A stretch of 43,704 bases of DNA from Bifidobacterium amazonense (GTDB lineage Bacteria; Actinomycetota; Actinomycetes; Actinomycetales; Bifidobacteriaceae). Below, piece by piece: positions 17,171 through 26,161 of this stretch (position 1 is the first letter of the stretch; every line of letters begins with the position of its first letter). The position numbers were made by a program, and so were the translations under genes. The notes beneath the pieces are model-generated. The model was not told the origin of the DNA. It did no database searches and saw nothing but the letters and a program-made list of their open reading frames with translations. The stretch spans positions 1 through 43,704 of the forward strand of contig NZ_JAFEJT020000023.1 in the NCBI RefSeq assembly GCF_018555435.2. The letters are read 5' to 3'.

Positions 17171-18856
17171 ATGAACAAGAAGTACATCGCCCGCATGAGC
17201 GCGGCTGCGGCCGCGGCGGCCATGGTCGTCCCGCTGGCCGCCTGCGGAGGCGGCACCGCCGCCGGCAACTCCAACGAGATCACGATCTTCACGCAAGGCG
17301 CGACCTACGAGGGCACGCTCGACGGCTACGTCGGCAAGGGCATCAAGGACGCCACCGGCCTGACCGTCAAGGTCACCCCGTCCTCCGTCGGCGGCACCGA
17401 CCGCTTCCAGACCAAGCTGACCACCGGCAATCTCGGCGACCTCGTCCTCTTCGGCAGCCGCGACGCCTTGAAGCAGGCCATCGACGCCGGCCAGGTTCTT
17501 GACCTGAACACCGTCAAGGACAAGCTGCCCAACGTGTTCCGCTTCAAGGACGCGGTGAACCGCATGGACAAGCTCGACTCCGGCAAGGTGTACGCCATCC
17601 CGTCCGGCGTGGCCGAGAAGGCCGAACTGTCCAAGGGCGACCCGGTCAACGTGCCGTCCCTGCGCTACGACTACTACAAGGAGCTCGGCTCCCCGGACAT
17701 CAAGGACTACTGGTCCTACAAGGACGTGGCCGAGGCCATGGCCAAGGCCCACCCGAAGACCGAGAAGGGCGACAACTTCTACGCGCTGAGCCTCTTCGGC
17801 GGCTGGGACGGCACCTCCGCCGAGCAGATCCGCTCCATCGCCTACGCGAACGGCTGGACCAGCAACGACGGCGTCAACGGCTACACGTTCATCAACATGG
17901 ACCCGGTCAACAAGAAGGTCCAGGACCTGCTCGAGGACGACAGCCTCTACCTGCAGGGCCTCAAGTGGGCCAACTCCATCTACCAGGACGGCATGCTCGA
18001 CCCGGATTCCGCCACCCAGACCTGGGATGACTACCTCAAGAAGGCCGAGAAGGGCCAGTCCGCGATGTGGATCTACGGCTACATGGGCAACCTGAACTTC
18101 AACCCGGTCAACAAGGATCTGACCGCCCAGAAGAAGGGCTATGAGCGCATCTCCAACGACTCGATGAACGTCGTCGAGAACGTCTCCACCATCGGCGGCA
18201 CCGAGGGCTGGTTCTGGGGCGTCGCCAAGAACGCCAAGAACCAGGCCGGCGCGCTCAAGTTCCTCAACTACATGTACGGCGACGAGGGCTCCTTCACCTT
18301 CGAGAACGGCCCGGAGGGCGTGCTGTGGAAGATGAACGCCGATGGCAAGCCCGAACTCACCGACCTCGGCAAGGGCGACTGGTCCGCCAACGTGCCCGAC
18401 AGCCTCGGCGGCGGCCATGTCAACGAGACCTTCAAGGCCCGCGTCAACGGCCCGACCGTGAGCGTCAACGCCGTCAACCCGAAGTACAACTCCGTGTCCG
18501 TCTACAACCAGTGGGACACCTACCTGACCGACAACGCCAGCGAGCTCGACAAGGAATGGTCCGCCGACCACGACGGCGCCCTGAACATGAAGGCCGCCAT
18601 GGTCAAGGACAAGACGGTCACCGCCTTCCCGGCCAAGGACGTCTCCCAGATGGAGTGGAGCAAGGAGGACCAGGTGGTCGTCAGCCAGGTCGGCGACGTC
18701 ATCAAGCAGTACTCCTGGAAGATGATCTACGCCAAGGACAGCGCCGAGTTCAACAGCCTCGAGAAGGAAATGGTCAAGAAGGCCAAGGCCCTTGGCTACG
18801 ACAAGCTCGTCAAGTTCGAGACCAAGTTCGCGCAGGAATACTTCGACGCCGAGTGA
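17171..18856 (+). CDS. Large LplA/YtcQ-type substrate-binding lipoprotein (importer 2)
   Basis: The 561-residue protein has a lipoprotein signal ending VVPLAAC with Cys25, then a Gly-rich linker. Its length and features such as YDYYKELGSP, LSLFGGWDGT, LDPDSATQTWDDYLKKAEKGQSA and the conserved C-terminal YSWKMIYAKD mark the long binding proteins that partner LplB/YtcP permeases. The start ATG follows AAGAAGGAGAATCCC; an open frame reaching back to 16931 has no ribosome binding site and would destroy the signal peptide. The protein at 37319 is a close paralogue, well over half identical by eye, with the main differences in signal peptide, the 330-350 region and a C-terminal segment. It should feed the permeases at 14677 and 15649. 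Confidence 0.9.
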   Translation: MNKKYIARMSAAAAAAAMVVPLAACGGGTAAGNSNEITIFTQGATYEGTLDGYVGKGIKDATGLTVKVTPSSVGGTDRFQTKLTTGNLGDLVLFGSRDALKQAIDAGQVLDLNTVKDKLPNVFRFKDAVNRMDKLDSGKVYAIPSGVAEKAELSKGDPVNVPSLRYDYYKELGSPDIKDYWSYKDVAEAMAKAHPKTEKGDNFYALSLFGGWDGTSAEQIRSIAYANGWTSNDGVNGYTFINMDPVNKKVQDLLEDDSLYLQGLKWANSIYQDGMLDPDSATQTWDDYLKKAEKGQSAMWIYGYMGNLNFNPVNKDLTAQKKGYERISNDSMNVVENVSTIGGTEGWFWGVAKNAKNQAGALKFLNYMYGDEGSFTFENGPEGVLWKMNADGKPELTDLGKGDWSANVPDSLGGGHVNETFKARVNGPTVSVNAVNPKYNSVSVYNQWDTYLTDNASELDKEWSADHDGALNMKAAMVKDKTVTAFPAKDVSQMEWSKEDQVVVSQVGDVIKQYSWKMIYAKDSAEFNSLEKEMVKKAKALGYDKLVKFETKFAQEYFDAE

Positions 18857-18891
18857 TGATCGGCCGAACGACCGACATCCGGTAGCCGAAC

Positions 18892-18926
18892 GGCTCCCCG
18901 TTCCCGCCTCACGGGGAAGGGGAGCC
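18892..18926 (+). terminator. Hairpin after the large binding protein
   Basis: GGCTCCCC (18892-18899) pairs with GGGGAGCC (18919-18926), and TTCCC (18901-18905) with GGGAA (18914-18918), giving a 13-pair stem with one bulged G. There is only a short T/C tail, so it may attenuate rather than stop transcription into the DUF624 gene. Confidence 0.55.
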
Positions 18927-19009
18927 TTCCCCATATCACACCACATCATCCATCGGCCCGCCGGCCCGCCCGGTCGCGCAGCCGACAACCCACGCCAAGG
19001 AGCATCATC

Positions 19010-19735
19010 ATGAACAAGCAGGCGGTCGCCCAGAAAGTCTATGAGATCACGCTGCTGATCTCGCGTCTCGCACTGATGAACCTCATGTGGATCGCGTTCA
19101 CGATCCTCGGCGGCGTCGTGTACGGCATCGTGCCGGCCACCGTCGCCATCGTCGGCGTGTTCCGCTCCTACGAGCGCGAGGGCGACGCGTTCCGCTGGTC
19201 GGCGCGCGCATGGCAGCTGTACAAGGCCGCGCTGCGCCGCTTCTGGCTCGTCTCGTTCCTGTTCGTCGCCGTCTGCGTCAGCCTGACGCTCAGCCTGTGG
19301 GTGCTCAAGTACCAGAACGGTCCGTGGATCGTGCCGTTGGTCGCGCTCGTCTACGTCGTCGCGCTCGCGCTGCCGTATCTGGCCGCGAACGAGGCGAACT
19401 TCGAACTGACGATCCCGCAGTTGGTCAAGAACTCGCTGCTGCTGCCGGCCATGTGGACGCTCACGTCGGTCAAGATCCTCGCCGTGGAGGCGATCACGGT
19501 GGTGCTGTGCGTGTTGCTGCCCGGCCTGATCCCGGTCATGTGCGCGAGCGTGCCGCTGTTCGTCGTCTCCGCGATCATCACGGCCCGCTGGAACAAGCAG
19601 CTGCGACTGCTCGGCAAGGACGAGCTGCCGATCGCCGACGAACAGCGCGCGGACGGCGGTGCGGGATCGCACGACGCGACGTGGTCCGGCGACGGCCGTG
19701 CGTCGATGGTCGCGGCCGCGACGGGCGCGCGCTGA
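19010..19735 (+). CDS. YesL/DUF624 family membrane protein
   Basis: The 241-residue protein starts after CAAGGAGCATCATC. It has the DUF624 arrangement: LMNLMWIAFTILGGVVYGIVPATVAIVGVFR near residues 22-54, then four further membrane segments and a conserved Asn-Phe/Trp-rich middle, ending in a charged cytoplasmic tail. YesL and YteU of Bacillus are family members encoded beside rhamnogalacturonan transport genes; their biochemical role is unknown. Its position right after an LplA-type binding protein matches that pattern and supports a transport-associated job. The last 30 residues are hydrophilic and variable. Confidence 0.82.
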   Translation: MNKQAVAQKVYEITLLISRLALMNLMWIAFTILGGVVYGIVPATVAIVGVFRSYEREGDAFRWSARAWQLYKAALRRFWLVSFLFVAVCVSLTLSLWVLKYQNGPWIVPLVALVYVVALALPYLAANEANFELTIPQLVKNSLLLPAMWTLTSVKILAVEAITVVLCVLLPGLIPVMCASVPLFVVSAIITARWNKQLRLLGKDELPIADEQRADGGAGSHDATWSGDGRASMVAAATGAR

Positions 19736-19791
19736 TCCGCAACGACACGCAACGATACGTAAATCATTGGTAACTGAAAGAAGAGAGGACC

Positions 19792-20574
19792 ATGACTGAC
19801 ACCACATACGCGGTGCTCGTGCACGGCTGGGCGGGCTCGCCGCGCGTCTGGGACAGCGTCGACTGGCCCGACGACTGGAACGTGCACGCCTACACGCTGC
19901 CCGGCCACGGCGACCGCCGCGACGAAGGCCCATGGACGATCCCGTCCGCGGCCGAGGATCTCGCCGACTATATCCGCCGCACGGTTCCGGCCGGCAAGCA
20001 GGCGCTGCTCATCGCGCATTCGATGGGCGGGCAGCTTTCGCTCGCCGTGCACGCGAACCATCCCGAACTCGTCGCCGGCGAGGTCGTCATCGACCCCGCG
20101 TACGGCGCGATGGGCGAGGAGGCGACCCGCGCGTTCCACGAGCGCTTCCTCGACCGTATGGGCGATGACCCGACCAAGGCCGTGCTCGATTTCATCGAAA
20201 GCGCGCACTCGTCGTGCATCCCCGACGACGTGTGGAGCGGTGTGCTCGGCGACGTGCGCCGCACCAATCCGCAGGCGCTCGTCGACTACTACGTGTCCGA
20301 ATACCTCGCGCCCGGCGCGTTCGGCATCTGCGACACGACGGTACCGGTCGCGCGCCGGCGCACCAAGCCGACGTTCGGCATCTACCCGGGCGTCGAACGC
20401 GCGCGGTTCGAGCAGTTCTGCGGCACGTTCGACGTGACCGTGTGGAGCGGCGGCCACCGGCACTTCCTCTTCCTCGAGGATCCGCGCCGCTTCCGCGACG
20501 AGGTCGTCGGCTGGGCGCTTTCGCGCAAACTGTACGTGCCGAATCCCGCGCATCTGACCACGATCGCGGCCTGA
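19792..20574 (+). CDS. Alpha/beta hydrolase, possible carbohydrate esterase
   Basis: The 260-residue protein starts after GAAGAGAGGACC. VLVHGWAG near residue 6 supplies the oxyanion hole and AHSMGG near residue 75 holds the nucleophilic Ser. VIDPAYG and the late HRHFLFLEDPRRF (near 224) fit the Asp and His of a catalytic triad. It has no signal peptide, so it is cytoplasmic. Lying inside a unit for oligosaccharide uptake, it may remove acetyl, methyl or acyl groups from imported sugars, but lipase-like or haloperoxidase-like activities cannot be excluded. The upstream bases contain GGTAACT (19769-19775), a half-site of the regulator 2 operator. Confidence 0.72.
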   Translation: MTDTTYAVLVHGWAGSPRVWDSVDWPDDWNVHAYTLPGHGDRRDEGPWTIPSAAEDLADYIRRTVPAGKQALLIAHSMGGQLSLAVHANHPELVAGEVVIDPAYGAMGEEATRAFHERFLDRMGDDPTKAVLDFIESAHSSCIPDDVWSGVLGDVRRTNPQALVDYYVSEYLAPGAFGICDTTVPVARRRTKPTFGIYPGVERARFEQFCGTFDVTVWSGGHRHFLFLEDPRRFRDEVVGWALSRKLYVPNPAHLTTIAA

Positions 20575-20695
20575 ACGGACGGTCCGGCCGCGCGGTCCGG
20601 TCGCGACTCGCAGCGGTTCGGTGCCGGCAGACCAGCCGCCGTATGCGGCCGCGACCCGCCACCTGCTTTCCTGATTGACCAACGAGGCGATTACC

Positions 20696-21829
20696 ATGTC
20701 GAAACCAGTTACGCACACCACGCGAGGCAATGGGAGACGAATCGTGGCCGATCAGATCCAGGGCGGAAGCAGTCAGAACCAGACCGGCGAGGCCGGCAGG
20801 ACCAAATCCGGACCGGCGAAAACCGGCAATCTCAATATCCGAGACATCGCGAAGGCGGCCGGCGTGTCCGTCGCGTCCGTCTCGCGCGCGCTCAACGGGC
20901 AGCCCGGCATCTCCGAGGCGACCCGCGAACGCGTGCAGTCCACCGCCAAGGCGCTCGGCTATGTGCCGAACATCCACGCCAAGGCCCTGACCACGCCACC
21001 CAACGCGGTCACGCTCGTCACCTCCGCCATCACCGGCGGCACCTACGCCGACATGATGGCCGCCGTCGACGAGGAGGCCTACCGCCAGCACCTGAACTTC
21101 CGCCTGTTCTCCACCCGGTTCAAGGGCATGAGCGGCGACGAGATGGCCAGCCAGCTGCTCGCCCAGCGCTCGCGCATCGTCGTCGTCATGGAGGGCTCCA
21201 TGTCGGATGACACGTTCTCCGGCATCATCGACCAGTTCGACCAGCAGCCGGAGACCTCGCTCGTCGCGCTCGCAAGGCCCCGTCTCGACTTGCCCGAATC
21301 CGTGGCCGTCGTCGACTATGACAACGAGGCCGGCATGGTCGAACTGACCAACTACATGATTTCGCTCGGCCACCGCAAATTCCTGTTCGTCGGCGTGCGC
21401 GAGGGCGAACCGGTGTTCACCGCGCGCTATCGGGGATTCCTCGGCGCGCTCGAGGCGGCCGGCATCCCGCACGATCCGTCGCGCGACGTGGCGTACAGCC
21501 GCAACCGCGTCGAATCGGCCGGCAACTTCCGTACCGCCTGCAAAGCCGGGCTCGACTGCACGGCGATCGTCGGCGTGACCGATGAGGTCGCGCTCGACGT
21601 GATCCTCACGCTCAAGAAGATGGGCAAGCGCGTGCCGTACGACTATTCCGTCGGCGGATTCGACGACATGCCGTACGCGGAGGGCCTGATCGTGCCGCTG
21701 ACCACCGTGCGCGCGCCGTTCGCCGAAATGGGCGAAATGGCCGTCAAACTGCCGCTGGCCGGCGAAAGCGACATCATTCTGCCCACCCAGCTCGTCGTGC
21801 GCGAGTCGGTCATGCCGCCGCGCACCTGA
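20696..21829 (+). CDS. LacI-family transcriptional regulator 2
   Basis: The product has 377 residues from the ATG at 20696 (GAGG ten bases upstream). A GTG at 20744 with GGGAGA upstream would give a protein closer in size to regulator 1. The helix-turn-helix NIRDIAKAAGVSVASVSR is followed by the hinge AKALTTPPN and a sugar-sensing domain (VVDYDNEAG, GHRKFLFVG, GGFDDMPYA, VPLTTVRAPF). It is paralogous to regulator 1 and shares GPAKTG just before the DNA-binding domain. Its recognition helix reads Val-Ala-...-Arg at positions 17, 18 and 22, against Val-Ser-...-Arg in regulator 1. Operators of the form GTAACTRGTTAC lie before 14677, 17171, 37319 and 39453, and this protein is the best candidate to bind them. 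The N-terminal 45 residues are polar and probably disordered. Confidence 0.9.
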   Translation: MSKPVTHTTRGNGRRIVADQIQGGSSQNQTGEAGRTKSGPAKTGNLNIRDIAKAAGVSVASVSRALNGQPGISEATRERVQSTAKALGYVPNIHAKALTTPPNAVTLVTSAITGGTYADMMAAVDEEAYRQHLNFRLFSTRFKGMSGDEMASQLLAQRSRIVVVMEGSMSDDTFSGIIDQFDQQPETSLVALARPRLDLPESVAVVDYDNEAGMVELTNYMISLGHRKFLFVGVREGEPVFTARYRGFLGALEAAGIPHDPSRDVAYSRNRVESAGNFRTACKAGLDCTAIVGVTDEVALDVILTLKKMGKRVPYDYSVGGFDDMPYAEGLIVPLTTVRAPFAEMGEMAVKLPLAGESDIILPTQLVVRESVMPPRT

Positions 21830-21891
21830 TTTTCCCGATCGTCGGCGATCGCCGGCGGTCACCTCGATCCTTACCAAAGGAGCCAATCATC

Positions 21892-24800
21892 ATGCGATAT
21901 CTTCCGGAACACACCGTGATCGACGTGACGCAATGGGAACGCGCCACCGTGCCCGGCGGCGTCAGATTCACGCATCCGAACCCGAACGGCAAAAGGCTGT
22001 GGGATGTGCACGGGTTCTGGGAGACGAACGACCATGCGGCCGACGTGCTCGACTGGTACGGCCTGTGCCTGGCCGCCGACGTGGCCTCGCCCACGCCGGT
22101 GACGGTGACGCTCACCTGCTCGCTGTGCCGCAACCCGCGCGAGGAGGCGCTGCCCGAGGTCACGGCGTCCGCGGTGCTCGTGCCGGGCGCGCCCACGTTC
22201 GTGCCGTTCGCGCAGTTCTCGTTCGACGAGGGCATGGGCGTGCTGCCCAAGGGCGTGATCGCCGTGACGGTGGCTGTGGATGATGCGGTGGCCGGTGCGT
22301 CCGGCGCCGCGATCGAACCGACCGTCGTGCGGTTCGTCGCCGCGCGTGAGCTGCTGCTCGGCTGCGCGGTGCGCGGACGCGCGCTCGTCGCCGACGATCC
22401 CGCATCGACCGCATCGTACGACGTGACGTTCGTCAACATGCTCGACGTGCCGCAGACCGTCACCGCAACGGTCAAACGTCACGGCAAGGAGGTCCTTACG
22501 ACCGCACTCGCCGACGTGACGGACGCGGCGACACTCCGCGAAAACGACAGGGCCGGATTGCCGGCCGTCAGCGGCAAGGCGAAAACCGCCGTCGATCCGG
22601 CCGAGTCGGCCGCTGCAGCCGACGAATCGACGCCGGCGGCCGAGACCGATACGTCCGTGGCCGCCGAGTCCGCGGCAGGCACGCTCGTCGTCACGCTCCA
22701 TCCGCACGAACGCCGCATCGTGCGCCTGACCGTGCACTCGTCCGAACGACTCGCGCCGTACGGTCACGAGGACCAGCTACTCGTCGTCACGAGCGCGAGC
22801 GGCGAATCGCAGACCATGCGGTTCGTCACCGTCAACCATTCCGACGACTACCGCACCACGCTCACGCACGCCGACATCGACGGCATCACACACAAGATCG
22901 CGACGCAGGATTGGGCCAAGGCCGCGTATCAGCGGCGCTACGAGCAGGCCGAACGCTGGGTCGTGCCCGCCGTCGACCCGGCCGCCGACCATCTGTTCCA
23001 GACGCGCAACTCCGACGAGGCGTACAACTGCGTGCTCATCACGCTCATCAGCGGCGAGCGCCGGTTCGCGGAGAAATCCGCGCGATTCCTGCGCGAGATG
23101 ATCGCACCCGACGGCTACTTCCGCACCATCAAGGGCGGCAGCCAGGAGCTCGTGCACGAAGGCGAGTTCTTCAAGTTCATCGCGTTCACCGTCGACCACA
23201 TGCGCGGGCTCGGCCTGCTCTCGGCCGACGAGGAGGCGCGCGTGCACGAGTGCTTCCGTACGTTCATGGAGATCATCCGCTGCGAGATGATGAAGGGCAA
23301 GCTGTCGAACTGGCAGCTGTGCGAACTGCAGGGCTGCATCGAATGCGCGGCCGAGATGCAGGACATCGAGGCGATGGACTACTTCATGCACTGCGACGGC
23401 GGCATCCTCGACCACCTCTCCCGCGGCGTGCTCGACGATGGCTGGTGGTACGAGTCCGCGATCGGCTACAACTATCTGGCGATGGGCACGTTCCTGCAGC
23501 TCATCACCACGGTCGACAAATGGGGATTCGACCTGCGCGACGTGCAGGTGCCCGCCAGCTACGGCCGATTCAGCGCATACGATGACCCGATGCTGCCCGC
23601 ATCCGACCGCATCGACGGTCTGACCACCGAAATCTGGGGCACATTCGAGCACAACACGCGCTCCGTCAAGCAGCTCGTGGACTCCCTGACGCCGTTCTTC
23701 AGCCACGACGGCGTGATCTTCGGCATGAACGACTCCACCGAGGACCGCGCGCCCGCCTACCAGCTCATGGACCCGCGCTACGACCTCGCCTACCGCATCT
23801 ACCGCGAGCCGTCGCTGCTGCCGCTGCTCGCCACCGTGCCGCCGGAACAGCGCGACCTGTGGTACGGCGTCGACGAGCTGCCGGCCGTGGACTCCGCCGC
23901 GCTGGAGGCGTTCGGGCGATCCGTGACGGCTCCGGTGGCGGGCATCACGATGCTGCGCTCGCAGGCTTCTGGACGTGATCTGGACGAGCAGTATCAGGTG
24001 ACGGTGAAGACCGGCGTGCTGGGCGGCGCGCATGGGCACTACGATCGGCTTGCGCTCAATTCGATCCGCCGGTTTGGCAAGAACTTCTATAATCCGGAGA
24101 ACGTGTGGTATTCGTATCACACGTTCATGTACAAGTTCTACGTGCAGAATTCGATCACGCACAATATGGCGTTGGTGGATTTGAAGCAGCAGGATCCGAC
24201 GGGCGCGAGGCTGCTGCAGTTCCGGTCGGATAAGGATCTGCAGGTGGCGGTGCACGAGATCGTCACGCGCTGGTGCAACCCGCCGTACGGCGGCTGGGTG
24301 GTCACGCCGGGCGCCGACTTCGCCGAACAGGCGTGGATCGAGGGGCGTTCGGTCGCGTTGCCGGGCGGCGGTGACGAGGCTGACGGCGGTGCCGGTGCTG
24401 GTGCTGCTGGTGCTGCCGGTGCGGCTGGTGAGACTGGCGAGTCCGGTGCGGACGGCACGCATGCCGGCTCTGCGGTTACGCCGAAGTACGCGTCGCGCAG
24501 CGGCTACACCGAGCCGATCACGCAGCGTCGCGCCACGCTGGTGACCGACGACTACATCGTGCTCGTCGACTATCTGGAAGGTACCGCGGAACATCAGTAC
24601 GACGTGCTCATGCACGTCAACGGCCTGCGTTCGATCACCGGCGAACACGGAGGAGCGCTCGCGTATCCGTGCGCGGATCCGACCGACCGCGACCACTTCG
24701 CGTACTCGACCGGCGGAGTCGCGGCGGACGGGTCGACCGTCGGTTCGGACGATGCGAGCGTGTCGACGGACGCCGGCGAGCGCGGTCCGGTCGACGGTGT

Positions 24801-25920
24801 GACGCCCGACCTCACGTACCGCGGCGTTACGCCGAAACTTGACCCGTCGCCGCTGTCCAGCGGACAGTTCATCACCGACTGCCACGTCTTCGACGCTCGC
24901 GGCACGGTCAAGACGTCGTTCGCGGTCGACATGACCGAATTCAACGGCGGCAAGTGGATGACGAACACGCGCTCCAACCACAACGCGCCCGGCATCATGC
25001 ACATGGACGTCTGGTCCGTCGCGCCGACTTCTCGACAGATCGTCGTCGGCTGCGATCCCGAGTACTACCAGATCCAGCAAAAACTGCACTATGCGGTGTT
25101 CGCCGGCGACGTCGACGGCTCGTTCGTCAAGCCGGCGTCCGTGGCCGGGCTGGACGCGTCGGCCGCGGCCATTGACGTTCCGGAAACCGCTTCGACGCTC
25201 GTGCTGGCCGACGACGCGTTCACGCCCGACCGGTACGTGGGTGTGCAGCCGCTCGCCTCGGGCAAGTTCGGCGCGTGGATCTTCGGCTCCGGCGACATCG
25301 ACGTGGCGGTTCCCGCCGACGCGAAGTCGCTGACGCTGCAAGCCGTGAGCGACGAATCGTTCGTGGCCGAGGAGAACGAGCACTGGCCGCCGGTCCCGTC
25401 GCTGTTCTGGGGCGACGGTGCGATCGAATGCGCCGACGGCACGCGCGTGCCGATCCGCGACCTGCCGTACACGGTCGAGAACACCGTGCCCGTGCCGACC
25501 GACGACCGCGACTACGAAGGCGGTCCGGTCAAGATCGACGCGCGCCGCATGGCGACCAGCATCCCGGCATCGCCGGCCGACGCGTCCCACCCGGCAGTCG
25601 TGCACGTCGATCTGACCTCCGAACTCGTCGCGGCGCACGGCGGCGCGGTCCGCTTCACCGCGACCGTCGGCGCCGACTATCCGATCGGCGACGAACGCGA
25701 CCGTCGCCGCACGCTCGACATCCGCACGCACGGCCGCACCGGCAGCTTCGTCACCGTCATCGAACAGCACGACGGCACGCCGCAGGTGCGCTCCGTGCGC
25801 GAGATTCCGACCGACGACGGACGCGGCGGCGTGATTGCCGTTGAGCTGGCGGACGGACGCACCCAGCGCATCACCGTGTCCGACATGACCCTCTCCGACG
25901 CCGACATCAGCATCGCCTGA
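21892..25920 (+). CDS. Giant heparinase II/III-like protein, putative polysaccharide lyase
   Basis: The 1342-residue product starts after AAAGGAGCCAATCATC and has no signal peptide. Residues 1-350 look like beta-sandwich material. Residues 350-680 look like an alpha/alpha-toroid (NSDEAYNCVLITLISGERRF, SNWQLCELQGCIECAAEMQD, DGWWYESAIGYNYLAMGTF). From about 690 a heparinase II/III-type C-terminal beta-domain follows (GAHGHYDRLALNSI, YVQNSITHNMALVD). The Asn in SNWQ, the Tyr in the YNY region and the His in HGHYD fit the catalytic set of this lyase clan. Three low-complexity inserts, near 215-260 (Ala/Ser/Thr/Asp), 825-865 (Gly-Ala) and 940-970 (Ser/Asp), look like flexible linkers and are absent from typical family members. 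Codon use from about 23930 to 24280 shifts toward T-ending codons. Substrate is unknown; an intracellular location implies uronic-acid oligosaccharides that have been imported. Confidence 0.7.
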   Translation: MRYLPEHTVIDVTQWERATVPGGVRFTHPNPNGKRLWDVHGFWETNDHAADVLDWYGLCLAADVASPTPVTVTLTCSLCRNPREEALPEVTASAVLVPGAPTFVPFAQFSFDEGMGVLPKGVIAVTVAVDDAVAGASGAAIEPTVVRFVAARELLLGCAVRGRALVADDPASTASYDVTFVNMLDVPQTVTATVKRHGKEVLTTALADVTDAATLRENDRAGLPAVSGKAKTAVDPAESAAAADESTPAAETDTSVAAESAAGTLVVTLHPHERRIVRLTVHSSERLAPYGHEDQLLVVTSASGESQTMRFVTVNHSDDYRTTLTHADIDGITHKIATQDWAKAAYQRRYEQAERWVVPAVDPAADHLFQTRNSDEAYNCVLITLISGERRFAEKSARFLREMIAPDGYFRTIKGGSQELVHEGEFFKFIAFTVDHMRGLGLLSADEEARVHECFRTFMEIIRCEMMKGKLSNWQLCELQGCIECAAEMQDIEAMDYFMHCDGGILDHLSRGVLDDGWWYESAIGYNYLAMGTFLQLITTVDKWGFDLRDVQVPASYGRFSAYDDPMLPASDRIDGLTTEIWGTFEHNTRSVKQLVDSLTPFFSHDGVIFGMNDSTEDRAPAYQLMDPRYDLAYRIYREPSLLPLLATVPPEQRDLWYGVDELPAVDSAALEAFGRSVTAPVAGITMLRSQASGRDLDEQYQVTVKTGVLGGAHGHYDRLALNSIRRFGKNFYNPENVWYSYHTFMYKFYVQNSITHNMALVDLKQQDPTGARLLQFRSDKDLQVAVHEIVTRWCNPPYGGWVVTPGADFAEQAWIEGRSVALPGGGDEADGGAGAGAAGAAGAAGETGESGADGTHAGSAVTPKYASRSGYTEPITQRRATLVTDDYIVLVDYLEGTAEHQYDVLMHVNGLRSITGEHGGALAYPCADPTDRDHFAYSTGGVAADGSTVGSDDASVSTDAGERGPVDGVTPDLTYRGVTPKLDPSPLSSGQFITDCHVFDARGTVKTSFAVDMTEFNGGKWMTNTRSNHNAPGIMHMDVWSVAPTSRQIVVGCDPEYYQIQQKLHYAVFAGDVDGSFVKPASVAGLDASAAAIDVPETASTLVLADDAFTPDRYVGVQPLASGKFGAWIFGSGDIDVAVPADAKSLTLQAVSDESFVAEENEHWPPVPSLFWGDGAIECADGTRVPIRDLPYTVENTVPVPTDDRDYEGGPVKIDARRMATSIPASPADASHPAVVHVDLTSELVAAHGGAVRFTATVGADYPIGDERDRRRTLDIRTHGRTGSFVTVIEQHDGTPQVRSVREIPTDDGRGGVIAVELADGRTQRITVSDMTLSDADISIA

Positions 25921-25945
25921 TTGTCCTGATACTCCTGACGGTTGC

Positions 25946-26001
25946 CAAACGGCCGAAACCGAGTCCCTTGCACCACGTGTGGGTTCGGTTTCGGCCGTTT
26001 G
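25946..26001 (+). terminator. Strong hairpin terminator after the heparinase-like gene
   Basis: A perfect 17-base stem pairs 25946-25962 (CAAACGGCCGAAACCGA) with 25985-26001 around a 22-base loop. The right arm ends in GTTTG. It closes the long unit that begins at 14677 and isolates the symporter gene. Confidence 0.75.
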
Positions 26002-26161
26002 CCGTTCGGAACGGCCTCATGACGTCCGCACACGGATGCCGGGGCGTCGTGTCGCGCGGTTCTGGGCTTCCGCTAGACTTGATGCACCCGACCTGGCCGG
26101 CGATGCCCGTTACGGGCCGCCGCAGTCGGGCGCGGTATCGGGCGGATAGAGAGGCACGACG

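Noticed and set aside
17081..19933. A 950-codon open frame on the minus strand
   Set aside because: It lies antisense to the binding protein, DUF624 and hydrolase genes, is low-complexity (Arg, Gly, Val, His rich) and has no family signature; it is a by-product of high GC and C/G-ending codons. The same holds for long minus-strand frames at 3120-5138, 5992-7467, 22777-25770, 37331-39349 and 41185-43437.
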